A DNA stretch of 64,000 nt from CALDTK01 sp963837005. Its GTDB lineage: Bacteria > Bacteroidota > Bacteroidia > Chitinophagales > Saprospiraceae. The position numbers were made by a program, and so were the translations under genes. Under the pieces are notes generated by a model that worked only from the letters and a program-made list of their open reading frames with translations, had not been told where the DNA came from and did no database searches. The stretch spans positions 372,001 to 436,000 of the forward strand of contig CAWIMC010000018.1 in the NCBI GenBank assembly GCA_963837005.1. The letters are read 5' to 3'. This document shows positions 55,859 to 64,000 of the stretch, piece by piece. Every line of letters starts with the position of its first letter. The stretch's first letter is position 1.

Positions 55859-58372
55859 ATGCTCACCCTACGCCTACTCTTTCTCTCCCTGTCGGTCTGC
55901 TGCTCTGCGGCTGCGCTATCCGCGCAGGATGTCATGCTGCAAGCTTGGTACTGGGATTACCCCAAAGGCGCCGATAATGCTGTGTGGGCCGATACGTTAA
56001 CTGCTGCGGCGGCCGATCTCGGCCAGGCTGGCTTCACGCAGGTGTGGCTCCCGCCGCTGGCGCGGGCGAGCTTCGGCGCGAACTCGAACGGCTACGATCC
56101 GAAGGATTTGTATGACCTCGGGGAGTTTGGGCTCGGCAGGACGGGCGTTGGGACGCGAGCGCAAGTAGACGCGGCGATTGCGGCGCTCAAGGCCGGTGGT
56201 GCCAACGTCGTCGCGGACGTGGTGTACAATCACCGCGACGGCGGCGACCCGGAGGTCAATCCGGCCGTCAAGGCCTACATCACGACGCACTTTACCACGG
56301 GCAAGCAACCCTTCCCCTCAGACCGATACTCGGTGCGTCTCCCGATCGGGGGGACGAGTGGCAACGGGCCTGGCGATTACTACTTCAAACTGTCCTCGAA
56401 GACTGAGGCCTCCGAATTTATCGGCGACAGTGTCAAGGTCTACATGAGTACGAGCCAGACGACGACCTTCCTAGGCAAATTTCTGGAGGCCGAACCGAAC
56501 GGCGGTGGGGACTGTGGTCAAGGATCACAGGCCTACGCCATCGGGTCTGACCTCTTGCTTGCCCTCGATAATCGTGCATCTGGGTGCGGGACAGATGAGA
56601 TCAAGGTGACCCTGACGGCGGCCGACATCGCCGCGGGCGGAGACTTTTTAAGCATCTCGCTCAACAACGTCGCCGGTGGCTACTCCGACCACCGGTTTTA
56701 TGGCGTCTACAGTACTCCGCGGACAGCAGACATCGTCAACGAACTAGAGTACCTCACGCGGACCGACTACAACAACCTCCCGAGCCTCCAGGGGGGCATG
56801 AACTTCGAGAACTTCCGCCCCAACAGCGCCAACACGAGCACGACTTTCCTCGACGGCGACTTCGACGCACCGATTTTCTTTTCTGACTACGTCCAGGACA
56901 ATCCGAACACCGAGCAGGTCCTCTTCGACTGGACGGACTGGTTGCGGGATAATGTCGGCATCGATGGCCTTCGCATGGACGCCGTCAAGCACTTCCCGGC
57001 GGACTTCGTCGGTAAGCTGATCACGCACCTCGAGGCCACCAACCGCAAGCCGAGCGTCGCCGTCGGGGAGTTTTTCGATCCCGACGTCGATAAGTTGGCC
57101 AACTGGATCCGGGCCGTGCAGCTCGCGGCACCGGGTGCCCAGACGCCCGTGCGGGCGTTCGACTTTGCGCTGAGGAGTGCACTCAAGGAGGCTTCCGACA
57201 ATGAGTTTTACGATGTGCGGAAGGTCTTCGGCTCGGGTCTCGTAGACGGCGGCTCGGGGCTCAATGGCTTTAACGCGGTGACCTTCCTCAACAACCACGA
57301 CTATCGCAAGCCGGGCGAAGGCATCCAGAACAACCCCCTGCTCGGGTACGTGTACCTACTCACCAACAATCAGGTAGGGATGCCCTGCGTGTTCTGGCCC
57401 GACTACGCCGGAACTGAAATCCCGAGTGCGCCAAGGTTCAAGCTCAAGCCCGAGATCGACGCGCTGATCGCTTTCGCCAAAACCAATATCGCCGGTTCGA
57501 GTGCCCGAACCTACCTCAACAACGCTGGCTCAGGGTTTAGTGCCAACTATCTGACGGGAAGCGCGAACGCCGACGACGCGCTCATCTACCAACTGCGCGA
57601 CGTGCCCACCGGCCGGGACGTAATCGTGGCGATCAACTACGGGAGCACCACACTCCAAGTGGACCATCAGATCCAGACCGGCGGGGACATCGGCGAGAAC
57701 ACAGTGTTCGACGTCAAGCTCGGAACCTCGCCGTTCCCGAAGGCCATCGTCCAGAGCGGTCGAATTTACATGGTTGTGCCCGCTAAGTCTTACGTCGTTT
57801 GGCAGGAGGCTCTCGTATCGCTGCCCGTGGCCTTGACGGCTTTCGACGCTAGCGCGGTGGGTTCGCGCAACCGGCTCATGTGGTCGGTCGCCTCCGAGAC
57901 GGACTTCTCGCACTACGTCGTCGAGCGGGCCACACCCGTCGACCCAGCAGCGTTCGAGCCCGTGGCTCACGTTTTGCCGCAAGGCGCGACCACCGGCGGC
58001 CCCGCCCGCTACGAAGCCTACGACGCAGAGCCCACCCTCCTGACGTACTACCGTTTGCGGATGGTAGACCTCGACGGGAGCGTAACGTACAGCGACGTGG
58101 TGTCAGTCGCCCGTGCTACCGATGCCCAGCAACTCACCCTCTACCCGAACCCGACGAGTACCGGGATTGGCTCAGTGACGGTACGGATGTCGGCCAGCGA
58201 ACTAGCGCGTGAGATCACGGTCACCGACGCTACGGGGAGACGCGTGTATAGTGCCACCGACGTCGTCGGCGACTCGTACGAACTACCGATTACACCGTTT
58301 GCCGCTGGCCTGTACCAAGTAACGGTACGCGCGGGCGGGAATGCGGAGGTGGTGCCGCTCGTGGTCGAATAG
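55859..58372 (+). CDS. Secreted GH13 alpha-amylase with T9SS sorting domain
   Basis: An 837-residue enzyme that should hydrolyse alpha-1,4-glucans such as starch outside the cell. Signal peptide MLTLRLLFLSLSVCCSAAAL ends at SAQ. The GH13 barrel shows region I DVVYNHR and region II GLRMDAVKH with nucleophile Asp at about 374. Region III VAVGEFFDP has the acid/base Glu at about 404, and region IV FLNNHD has the stabilising Asp at about 481. A beta-sandwich follows, then a fibronectin-like module (LMWSVASETDFSHYVVERAT) and a sorting domain (LYPNPTSTGIGSVTV, GLYQVTVRAGG). It starts 12 bases after the preceding gene, so the two are probably co-transcribed. Hairpin motifs lie at 57469 and 57972. 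Confidence 0.94.
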   Translation: MLTLRLLFLSLSVCCSAAALSAQDVMLQAWYWDYPKGADNAVWADTLTAAAADLGQAGFTQVWLPPLARASFGANSNGYDPKDLYDLGEFGLGRTGVGTRAQVDAAIAALKAGGANVVADVVYNHRDGGDPEVNPAVKAYITTHFTTGKQPFPSDRYSVRLPIGGTSGNGPGDYYFKLSSKTEASEFIGDSVKVYMSTSQTTTFLGKFLEAEPNGGGDCGQGSQAYAIGSDLLLALDNRASGCGTDEIKVTLTAADIAAGGDFLSISLNNVAGGYSDHRFYGVYSTPRTADIVNELEYLTRTDYNNLPSLQGGMNFENFRPNSANTSTTFLDGDFDAPIFFSDYVQDNPNTEQVLFDWTDWLRDNVGIDGLRMDAVKHFPADFVGKLITHLEATNRKPSVAVGEFFDPDVDKLANWIRAVQLAAPGAQTPVRAFDFALRSALKEASDNEFYDVRKVFGSGLVDGGSGLNGFNAVTFLNNHDYRKPGEGIQNNPLLGYVYLLTNNQVGMPCVFWPDYAGTEIPSAPRFKLKPEIDALIAFAKTNIAGSSARTYLNNAGSGFSANYLTGSANADDALIYQLRDVPTGRDVIVAINYGSTTLQVDHQIQTGGDIGENTVFDVKLGTSPFPKAIVQSGRIYMVVPAKSYVVWQEALVSLPVALTAFDASAVGSRNRLMWSVASETDFSHYVVERATPVDPAAFEPVAHVLPQGATTGGPARYEAYDAEPTLLTYYRLRMVDLDGSVTYSDVVSVARATDAQQLTLYPNPTSTGIGSVTVRMSASELAREITVTDATGRRVYSATDVVGDSYELPITPFAAGLYQVTVRAGGNAEVVPLVVE

Positions 58373-58406
58373 CATCGACAGCATCTCTGTAGCAGCGTCG
58401 GAAATC

Positions 58407-60542
58407 CTAGCTCGTGGCTAACGCTTCGACCTCCACGCCCAGCGCCGCCTTCAGCGCATCCGCGACTCGATACCGCGGACCGTTGTTCGCCCGCAGCGCC
58501 GCCGCCCGCGCCAAAAATCGCTCGGCGCCGTAGTGCTTCGCGTACTGGACCACGCCCCCGTAGTTGGCCGGGAAGCCCCAGCCGTAGATACTCCCGAGGT
58601 TGGCCTCCGCGACCAGCGACAGGATGCCTTCCTCGAGGCACCACCCGGCCTCCATCACCTGCGCAAACAGGAGTCGCTCTTCGAGGTGCGTGCGGTCATA
58701 GCTCTTTTTCTTGGCCGGAAAAAACTCCGTGATCCCGGACCACAACGTGGGTTTGTGCTGCCCACTGTGATCGTAGAAGCCCCCTGCGGCGCTCGCCTTG
58801 CCTTTGCGCCCTTCCGCGATGAGGCGCGTGAGGACGGCCACGGCGGGGTTCTGTTTGTAGTGGACTCCGTAGTGCTCTGCGGCCTGGTTTTCGTAGCTGA
58901 GCACGAGTTCGAGACCGAGGCGGTCGGCGAGCGCGAGTGGCCCCATCGGGAAGCCGAGCTGCAGGCCGAGGTTGTCGACGAGCGCCGCCGGGTACCCGTC
59001 GAGCACCATCGTGACGCCCTCGAGGATGTAGGTGTTCTGCACCCGCGCCACGTAGAAGCCCCAGACATCCTTGACGAGGATGGGCACCTTGTGGATGGCG
59101 CGCACGAAATCGAAAGCCCGCGCGATGGTTTCGTCGGTGGTCGCCGCGCCCTTTACTATTTCGACGAGCGGCACGGACTGCGCCGGCCAGAAGAAGTGCA
59201 AGCCCACGAACTGCCCCGGGCGGTGCGAGGCCTTGGCCAGACGCGTGATAGGGATGGACAGCGTGTTGGAGGCCAGCAGCGTGTAATCGTCGATGCGCTG
59301 GCCGACCTCGCGGATCACCTTCGTCTTCAGGTTTTCGTTCTCGAACACGGCCTCGATGATGAGGTCCGTCCCGTCGAAGTCCTCGTTGCGCTCCGTGAAG
59401 GAGATCCGCTCGAGCAGCAGCTTGGATTCGGACACGCTCAGGGTGCCGCGGTCTACCTCGGCCTCGGCCTCCTTTGCGGCGATCTCGCGGCCGCGCAGGG
59501 CCACGGCGCGGCTCACGTCTTTGATGACGACTTTGAGTCCGGCGCGGGCGCAGGCGTACCCGATGCCCATGCCCATCTGCCCGGCCCCAATGATGCCCAC
59601 CTCGCGGGCGCGGAACTTCCCGAAGCCCTTAGGACGGTTGGCCCCCTGGTTGAGGTGGCGCCGCTCGAACCAGAAGGCGTTGATCATATTGGCGGCTGTC
59701 GACTCGGTAAGCAACTCGGTGTAGTTGCGGGTCTCGATGCGCAGAGCCGTATCGAAGTCGACCTTCGACCCCTCGGCCAGCGTAGACAGGATGGCCGCGT
59801 AGGCCGGGAAGTGCATCTTCTGTTCGGCGGCGATGAGGGCGGTCTGCTCCACGATGAAGGCTGCGACATCCCGCTTGCGGGCCGTCCCCCCGGGAATTTC
59901 CCCGCCGCGGTCCCAGGAGCGTGCGCCGTGCGGGGTGGCCATGATGAACTGCTTGGCCGCCTCGACCATGAGGTCCTCGGAGTCGACGAGTTCGTCGATG
60001 AGTCCGTGAGCGAGCGCCTGGCTCGGGGTGTAGCGATGGCCGCTCGTGAGCAGCGGGTAGGCGAGTTCGATGCCCATGAGCCACATGAGGCGGATACACG
60101 CGCCGGCCCCGGGCATAAGTCCGAGGTTGATCTCTGGGAGGCCGAGGCTCGTGCGCGGCACGTTGAGCGCGACGCGGTAGTGGCAGGCGAGGGCGAACTC
60201 GAAGCCGATCCCGAGGGCGGTGCCGTTGAGGGCGGCCACGACGGGGACGCCTGGGGACTCGATGCTGCGCAGGAGTTTGTTGAGGCGCTGGGTAAGTTCG
60301 TAGACGCGGGCCGGCGGATCGTTTTTCTGCAGGTACTCCAGTTCGCCGCCCGAGAGGAAGTTGCGCTTTGCGGAGCGGACGATGACACCGCGCAGGGCCC
60401 CGCGGGCCTTCTCGGCTTGCAGGTGTTCGATGACGGGTTGAAAGGCCTCGACGAGTTCGTGGTTGAGGAGATTGTCGGCCGAGTCGGCCATGTCGAGGGT
60501 GAGGGTCGCGACGTGGTCGGTGTCCTTAGTGAGTCGGATCAT
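58407..60542 (-). CDS. Fused enoyl-CoA hydratase/3-hydroxyacyl-CoA dehydrogenase
   Basis: A 711-residue FadJ/FadB-alpha-like enzyme of fatty acid beta-oxidation. The ATG at 60542 gives MIRLTKDTDHVATLTLDMAD. The crotonase domain (about 1-190) contains VAALNGTALGIGFEFALACH and SLGLPEINLGLMPGAGACIR; its oxyanion-hole and acid residues look conserved. The dehydrogenase part (about 310-600) has the NAD site VGIIGAGQMGMGIGYACARA and the substrate block ASNTLSIPITRLAKASHRPG, with catalytic His in GLHFFWPAQ. The C-terminal duplicate ends RYRVADALKAALG. No thiolase is adjacent. It converges with the amylase gene. Confidence 0.94.
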   Translation of the reverse strand: MIRLTKDTDHVATLTLDMADSADNLLNHELVEAFQPVIEHLQAEKARGALRGVIVRSAKRNFLSGGELEYLQKNDPPARVYELTQRLNKLLRSIESPGVPVVAALNGTALGIGFEFALACHYRVALNVPRTSLGLPEINLGLMPGAGACIRLMWLMGIELAYPLLTSGHRYTPSQALAHGLIDELVDSEDLMVEAAKQFIMATPHGARSWDRGGEIPGGTARKRDVAAFIVEQTALIAAEQKMHFPAYAAILSTLAEGSKVDFDTALRIETRNYTELLTESTAANMINAFWFERRHLNQGANRPKGFGKFRAREVGIIGAGQMGMGIGYACARAGLKVVIKDVSRAVALRGREIAAKEAEAEVDRGTLSVSESKLLLERISFTERNEDFDGTDLIIEAVFENENLKTKVIREVGQRIDDYTLLASNTLSIPITRLAKASHRPGQFVGLHFFWPAQSVPLVEIVKGAATTDETIARAFDFVRAIHKVPILVKDVWGFYVARVQNTYILEGVTMVLDGYPAALVDNLGLQLGFPMGPLALADRLGLELVLSYENQAAEHYGVHYKQNPAVAVLTRLIAEGRKGKASAAGGFYDHSGQHKPTLWSGITEFFPAKKKSYDRTHLEERLLFAQVMEAGWCLEEGILSLVAEANLGSIYGWGFPANYGGVVQYAKHYGAERFLARAAALRANNGPRYRVADALKAALGVEVEALATS

Positions 60543-60602
60543 GGGTCGGAGGGCGCGGGGGTAGGCGCGCAATTTACCGCATGCGTCCGGCTACGACCCG
60601 GC

Positions 60603-62276
60603 TTAGCGCTGGACAGTAAAAGGATGTACGGAAGTTCCTGTCTGGCTGCTCAGCAGCAGGTAGTGCAGGCTTTCGCCAAAACCCGATACGTCGATGGTGA
60701 CGCGCGTCTGCGTAGGGTCCAGGTTTTGCCGAAAGGCGACTCGGCCGAGGGCATCAATGACCAATAACTCAGTTCGAGGGTCTGCGTACTCGACTGTGAC
60801 GGTGGTGGCCGCGATGGTTGGGTAGAGCGTGACGTCGGGGACGGAGGCGATGTCGCGGATAGAAGTGACTAAGTATCTAATTCCTCTAATTGTCCCTGCA
60901 CTAGAGCCAACTGGCCGACCATTGCTGTGCATCACCTTGAAAGTTGCCTGAAGATACTCCCCTGGTTTTGGTGATGTACCCCATCGGTTATAATAAAACC
61001 CGCCGTTATCCAGCTTGGCCGCCGCCTTTGCAGATGGTGCCAAATCACTGATCGATGCTCTGTTGTAGTTGAAACACCTCCAGTGTTCGGAGCCGATGAT
61101 TGTCGCAGCTTCGATAAGCTGATCACTAGCGTTAGTAACCTCTACATCGTAAGCAAGAGCAACTTCTCGAAATGCATTGAGCGCATTGCGAAACGAGACT
61201 TCAAACGTCACCGGCGGTCCCATCAACGTTTCGTTAGTGCCTGATGGAATAAATTGTACGAAACTCTGAGGCTCAGGAATCGGAGCATCGGCGGTCCAAA
61301 AGATATGATCCTGGTCGCAAGCACGAAGCGCTAGATCACCGCGCGAGGATACCCTGGCGGTCCTAAGTCCCCAGCCACTCACGTCTTCATAGTACAGCGT
61401 CGAACTAGTGTCCTCTGTAACTGGGTTCCAGCGTTGGAGTCGATCTTGAGGAAAAACACTGCTTTGGGTAAGCACGAGCGAGGGCGCGGCCAGGACGGCA
61501 ACTCGATTGCGAGAAAACGGGAGCGGCTTCGTAGCACCTACTTGCACGCCATTGACTTCAAAATCGCTCAGCCCCTGCTCCGACAGCACCAGCACCCGCC
61601 CGGTAGCAGGATCGGTCATCAGGTCCAGGACCTTTCCGGTGAGCACTTTGGAGGTCATGGTGCCGCCGGTCGCCCGCAGGTAATACGCGGTACCGTCGGA
61701 GACGAGGATGGCCCGCGTCGAATCAAAGACCTCGAGATCCCAGTTGTAGTTAATCGGCCCAGTGACCGGAAACGCGAACTTCCGCAGGCGACCGGACGTG
61801 GGATCGGCAATCGTAATCGAAGTTCCCGCGAGCACCCAAACGCTTTGGTCCGCGCCGACGCCGATCCGTTCTCGCCCAGCGATAGCGGCTCCGGCGTCCG
61901 GGTCGAGTTTGACCAGTTCGTTTACCTGAATGTCGTCGACTCGCGATCCGGCAATGCTGTACACCCGATCTAAGCGCGGCACCACATCGCAGGTACCTCC
62001 GGGAAGAGCATAAAGACGCCCGTCTGCGGCTTGCACGAGCGCGCCCAGTCCGTTGCCAACCTGGATGCGAACCGGTTGCGAGTTTTCCCTTGTCGACAAG
62101 CTGTACAAGCCTGCGTCGTGGGTGTAGACGAGTACGGAGTCGTTGAGGAAAAACGGGCCACCATATGACGGACTCCTCCCGCTCGAATAGTCTGAGCGCT
62201 CGACGGCGACACTCACCTGGGCGAAGCCTGAACCGCATAGGCTGCTCAATAAAATGAACAGTAGTGCTGGCTTCAT
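60603..62276 (-). CDS. T9SS-secreted protein of unknown function
   Basis: 557 residues from the ATG at 62276 (MKPALLFILLSSLCGSGFAQ signal). The N-terminal two thirds contain propeller-like strands (GPFFLNDSVLVYTHDAGLYS, GLGALVQAADGRLYALPGG, VLDLMTDPATGRVLVLSEQG). A middle beta domain has FEVSFRNALNAFREVALAYD. The end is a type A sorting domain (VTLYPTIAATTVTVEY, LLVIDALGRVAFRQN). The hairpin motifs at 60668-60681 and 60724-60737 flank the sorting-domain code in opposite orientations. It is a single gene between the FadJ-like gene and the glycosyltransferase gene. Confidence 0.82.
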   Translation of the reverse strand: MKPALLFILLSSLCGSGFAQVSVAVERSDYSSGRSPSYGGPFFLNDSVLVYTHDAGLYSLSTRENSQPVRIQVGNGLGALVQAADGRLYALPGGTCDVVPRLDRVYSIAGSRVDDIQVNELVKLDPDAGAAIAGRERIGVGADQSVWVLAGTSITIADPTSGRLRKFAFPVTGPINYNWDLEVFDSTRAILVSDGTAYYLRATGGTMTSKVLTGKVLDLMTDPATGRVLVLSEQGLSDFEVNGVQVGATKPLPFSRNRVAVLAAPSLVLTQSSVFPQDRLQRWNPVTEDTSSTLYYEDVSGWGLRTARVSSRGDLALRACDQDHIFWTADAPIPEPQSFVQFIPSGTNETLMGPPVTFEVSFRNALNAFREVALAYDVEVTNASDQLIEAATIIGSEHWRCFNYNRASISDLAPSAKAAAKLDNGGFYYNRWGTSPKPGEYLQATFKVMHSNGRPVGSSAGTIRGIRYLVTSIRDIASVPDVTLYPTIAATTVTVEYADPRTELLVIDALGRVAFRQNLDPTQTRVTIDVSGFGESLHYLLLSSQTGTSVHPFTVQR

Positions 62277-62426
62277 GGCTTTAGGTTGAGCGTAGATTAC
62301 CTGTAGCCGCAAAATTAGCTTCTAAGCTCAATAGCATGCTGGCGACTGCATTGACAAACTCAGGACAAATGCTTACTTACCACTAGGCCTGAGACCCATA
62401 CATGTAATTCGTTCCGCCGCCCTAGC

Positions 62427-63419
62427 CTAGGGCATGATTTGCGCCGCAATCGCCATAAAGCACCGAGCCACCGCTGCCGCGCTATACTCTTCGTGGATCA
62501 ATTCCCCCGCCGCGCGCCCAATGTTTTGCCGCAAGGCGCCATCCTCTACCAGCTTCCCGATAGCCGCCGCCAGGGCCTCCGGGTCTGAATGCGGCACCGT
62601 ATAGACATCGCGGCCATGCTCAAAGAGCTCTGCCACCCCAGCACTCTCCCGCGTGATGATCGGCAGGCCGAGCGAGGCATAATGGTAGACTTTATTCGGG
62701 ATCACGACGTTGGCCTTTTCGCTCGGGCCAAAGATCCCGAGGCAGATGTCGAAAGCGGCAACGCGCTTAGCCAGCTCTTCGTACGGAACCTCTGCGATGT
62801 ACTCCGCCTGTGGATTGGGCTGCGCGTCGATGAGTTTGCGCAAATCTGGCCGCGTACCGAGGTCGCCGATGAGCTCGAAGCGAATGTCGATCCGGTCGCG
62901 GAGCAGGTGCATGGCGCGGATGATGGTGTCGACGCCCTGTAGCGGCACGAGCGAACCGTAGAAGCCCACGGTGGTGACGGTTTTGGCGGAAGCCGTATCG
63001 CGCTCTTGTATAGGGAAGAGCTTCGTGTCCGCACCGATGTACAGCACGTGGCAGCGACTTTCGTCAAAACCGAAGGTCTCGATGCTCCACGTCTTGTGGG
63101 CTTCTGTATCGAAGAGCAGGTGATCGGCGGCGTCCATTGAACGGCGATCGCGGCGCAACGCGAATGGTTTGCGCCACCACCAGCCGTAGTCGACCACGCG
63201 GGTGATGGTATTGCTGATGAGCGGGTCGAAAAGTACGGGCGTATCGCCGGCGTGGCGCTTGACCCAGCGCACGTCGTTGTGGCGAAAGGGTGGGATGTAC
63301 ACGAGGTCGACCTCTGCGGCCAACTCTCGGAGCCGCTTACCATTGGCCCTCGTGCGACCGCTGAACTGAAAAACCTCGAAGGCCCCCGGCGCAATAGCGC
63401 GGAGACCTTCGAGGAGCAC
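62427..63419 (-). CDS. Glycosyltransferase (GT-B fold, GT4-like), start uncertain
   Basis: At least 330 residues. The donor-binding half contains TVGFYGSLVPLQGVDTIIRA, IRFELIGDLGTRPDLRKLID and the E-x7-E-like region FGPSEKANVVIPNKVYHYAS followed by LPIITRESAGVAELF. I give the GTG at 63419 as start. However, the same frame upstream reads PRVLLAGRREFDYNRTR, a typical first strand of such enzymes, and runs into the intergenic repeat at 63475 without an ATG, GTG or TTG. Either a rare start or a base error near 63470 is likely. Hairpin motifs: 62524, 62981 and 63056 (GAC-GAAA-GTC). Confidence 0.85.
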   Translation of the reverse strand: MLLEGLRAIAPGAFEVFQFSGRTRANGKRLRELAAEVDLVYIPPFRHNDVRWVKRHAGDTPVLFDPLISNTITRVVDYGWWWRKPFALRRDRRSMDAADHLLFDTEAHKTWSIETFGFDESRCHVLYIGADTKLFPIQERDTASAKTVTTVGFYGSLVPLQGVDTIIRAMHLLRDRIDIRFELIGDLGTRPDLRKLIDAQPNPQAEYIAEVPYEELAKRVAAFDICLGIFGPSEKANVVIPNKVYHYASLGLPIITRESAGVAELFEHGRDVYTVPHSDPEALAAAIGKLVEDGALRQNIGRAAGELIHEEYSAAAVARCFMAIAAQIMP

Positions 63420-63470
63420 CCGGGTGCGGTTGTAGTCGAACTCGCGACGGCCGGCTAGGAGGACGCGGGG

Positions 63471-63562
63471 ATGGTGGTTTGGTTGCTTGATTGGAGGGGT
63501 ATTTGGTTGGCTACGGAATCGAGCGGCAGCACCTTCAACACTTCACCCTTCAATACTTGGGC
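63471..63562. repeat. Intergenic composite repeat before the DUF2807 gene stop
   Basis: GGTTTGGTTGCTTGATTGG and GTATTTGGTTGGC boxes, then CGGCAGCACCTTCAACAC and TTCACCCTTCAATACTTG. The last two are the inverse of the GTGTTGAAGG/GCTGCCG boxes at 44715. Both flanking genes are on the minus strand. Confidence 0.6.
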
Positions 63563-63570
63563 GCAGGTCC

Positions 63571-64000
63571 TTACTCCGCCGTCGCTTGCCCACTTCCTTT
63601 GTCCTCCAAACTCAGTTTAGGATTACCTCGGTAGTAGACGTTGCCGCTGCCGCTGAGCTTGATGTTCAGGTCGTCGGAGGCGGAAATACGGATGTCACCG
63701 GAGCTTTTTGTGTCGACCTTGACGTCGCGCGAATCATAGTCGCTGGCCATGATACTACCCGAGCCATCGGACTTGATGTTGAGGTTGTCGCCCTTGCCAG
63801 AGACCGTGACATCGCCGGAGCCATCGGTATCGAGATCGAGGGTCTCGTAGCGTGCGTCGGTGAGGCGGATTGTGCCAGAGCCGTCCTTGGAAATGCTGAG
63901 CTTCTTACCGTTGTCGAAGCCCATGACGTCGATCATGCCAGAGCCATCGACGGAGAGGGACTTGAGTTCGCGGACGGTGATCTCGACATTGGTGCCGGCG
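63571..64000 (-). CDS. DUF2807 (head GIN domain) protein, partial
   Basis: The C-terminal 142 residues of a putative adhesin or auto-transporter-like protein; the 5' end lies beyond the window. The repeated pattern DGSGTIRL, DGSGDVTVSG, SDGSGSIMAS, SSGDIRISAS and GSGNVYYRG is the regular beta-solenoid of the DUF2807/GIN family, widespread in Bacteroidota and usually exported. The frame remains open to base 64000 (TNVEITVRELKSLSVDGSG). Function is unknown. Confidence 0.85.
   Translation of the reverse strand, partial: AGTNVEITVRELKSLSVDGSGMIDVMGFDNGKKLSISKDGSGTIRLTDARYETLDLDTDGSGDVTVSGKGDNLNIKSDGSGSIMASDYDSRDVKVDTKSSGDIRISASDDLNIKLSGSGNVYYRGNPKLSLEDKGSGQATAE

Noticed and set aside
58533..60767. 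744-residue open frame antisense to the FadJ-like gene
   Set aside because: Codon-position GC bias produces long antisense frames; the minus strand encodes a fully recognisable enzyme over the same bases.

Overview
The window looks like a high-GC member of the Bacteroidota, most likely Saprospiria (Lewinella-like). The evidence is many secreted proteins ending in type IX secretion (T9SS) type A sorting domains, a Rho factor with a long Asn/Arg/Asp-rich insertion, TAnnTTTG-type promoter elements, no obvious Shine-Dalgarno sequences, and family-level resemblance of the housekeeping genes. This placement is inference; no 16S gene is present.

Layout. 1-807: 5' part of uvrA (minus strand). 1474-2064: an ECF sigma factor with a strong terminator. 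About 2600-9245: badly damaged surface-protein genes. They comprise a giant repeat adhesin with HYR-like and Asp-rich repeats, then a second T9SS protein. Between their readable parts lie a C-depleted zone (2600-4740) and a stretch with no cytosine at all (5864-6509) that ends in 200 bases of pure A/T. 9798-10480: a small toxin-antitoxin-like pair. 10528-15744: an M3 oligopeptidase lipoprotein and a TPR histidine kinase/NarL regulator pair. 15845-22824 (minus): a T9SS beta-propeller protein, hemB, a beta-CASP nuclease, and an ECF sigma factor with a membrane/barrel partner. 22994-23981: two oppositely oriented minisatellites. 24085-26560 (minus): rpmH and rho. 26873-31884 (plus): serS, a zinc peptidase, a PIN-like protein, frr and malic enzyme. 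31921-40928 (minus): a compact exopolysaccharide operon with a TolC-like protein, a frameshifted Wzc-like protein, an O-antigen ligase, three glycosyltransferases and an acyltransferase. 41126-44602: a large peptidase/propeller/barrel protein. 45136-50449: a DUF885 peptidase, an aldo/keto reductase and an SGNH-hydrolase T9SS protein. 50634-53007 (minus): a PcrA/UvrD helicase. 53283-58372: two paralogous T9SS proteins and a secreted alpha-amylase. 58407-62276 (minus): a FadJ-like enzyme and a T9SS protein. The window ends with a glycosyltransferase and a DUF2807 protein.

The most unusual signal is a short dispersed element spread over the whole window, inside genes in different frames and between genes, on both strands: GTTTT followed by a 3-bp hairpin closed by a GNAA tetraloop. 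I count 32 perfect copies and about 18 variants. The stem changes by compensatory substitution (GGC/GCC, GCC/GGC, GCG/CGC, GAC/GTC) and the loop varies only within GAAA, GGAA and GCAA, with GTAA in one variant. Sequence varies while fold is kept, which suggests that structure is being recognised. I do not know of a description of it. The 47-bp minisatellite at 23230-23981 also carries a GNRA-loop hairpin in every unit.

Three otherwise intact conserved genes (uvrA, the wzc-like gene, pcrA) each carry one apparent frameshift, and the adhesin region carries many. Consensus-sequence error is therefore a serious possibility for the broken genes. High GC also produces long antisense open frames, which I have left out.
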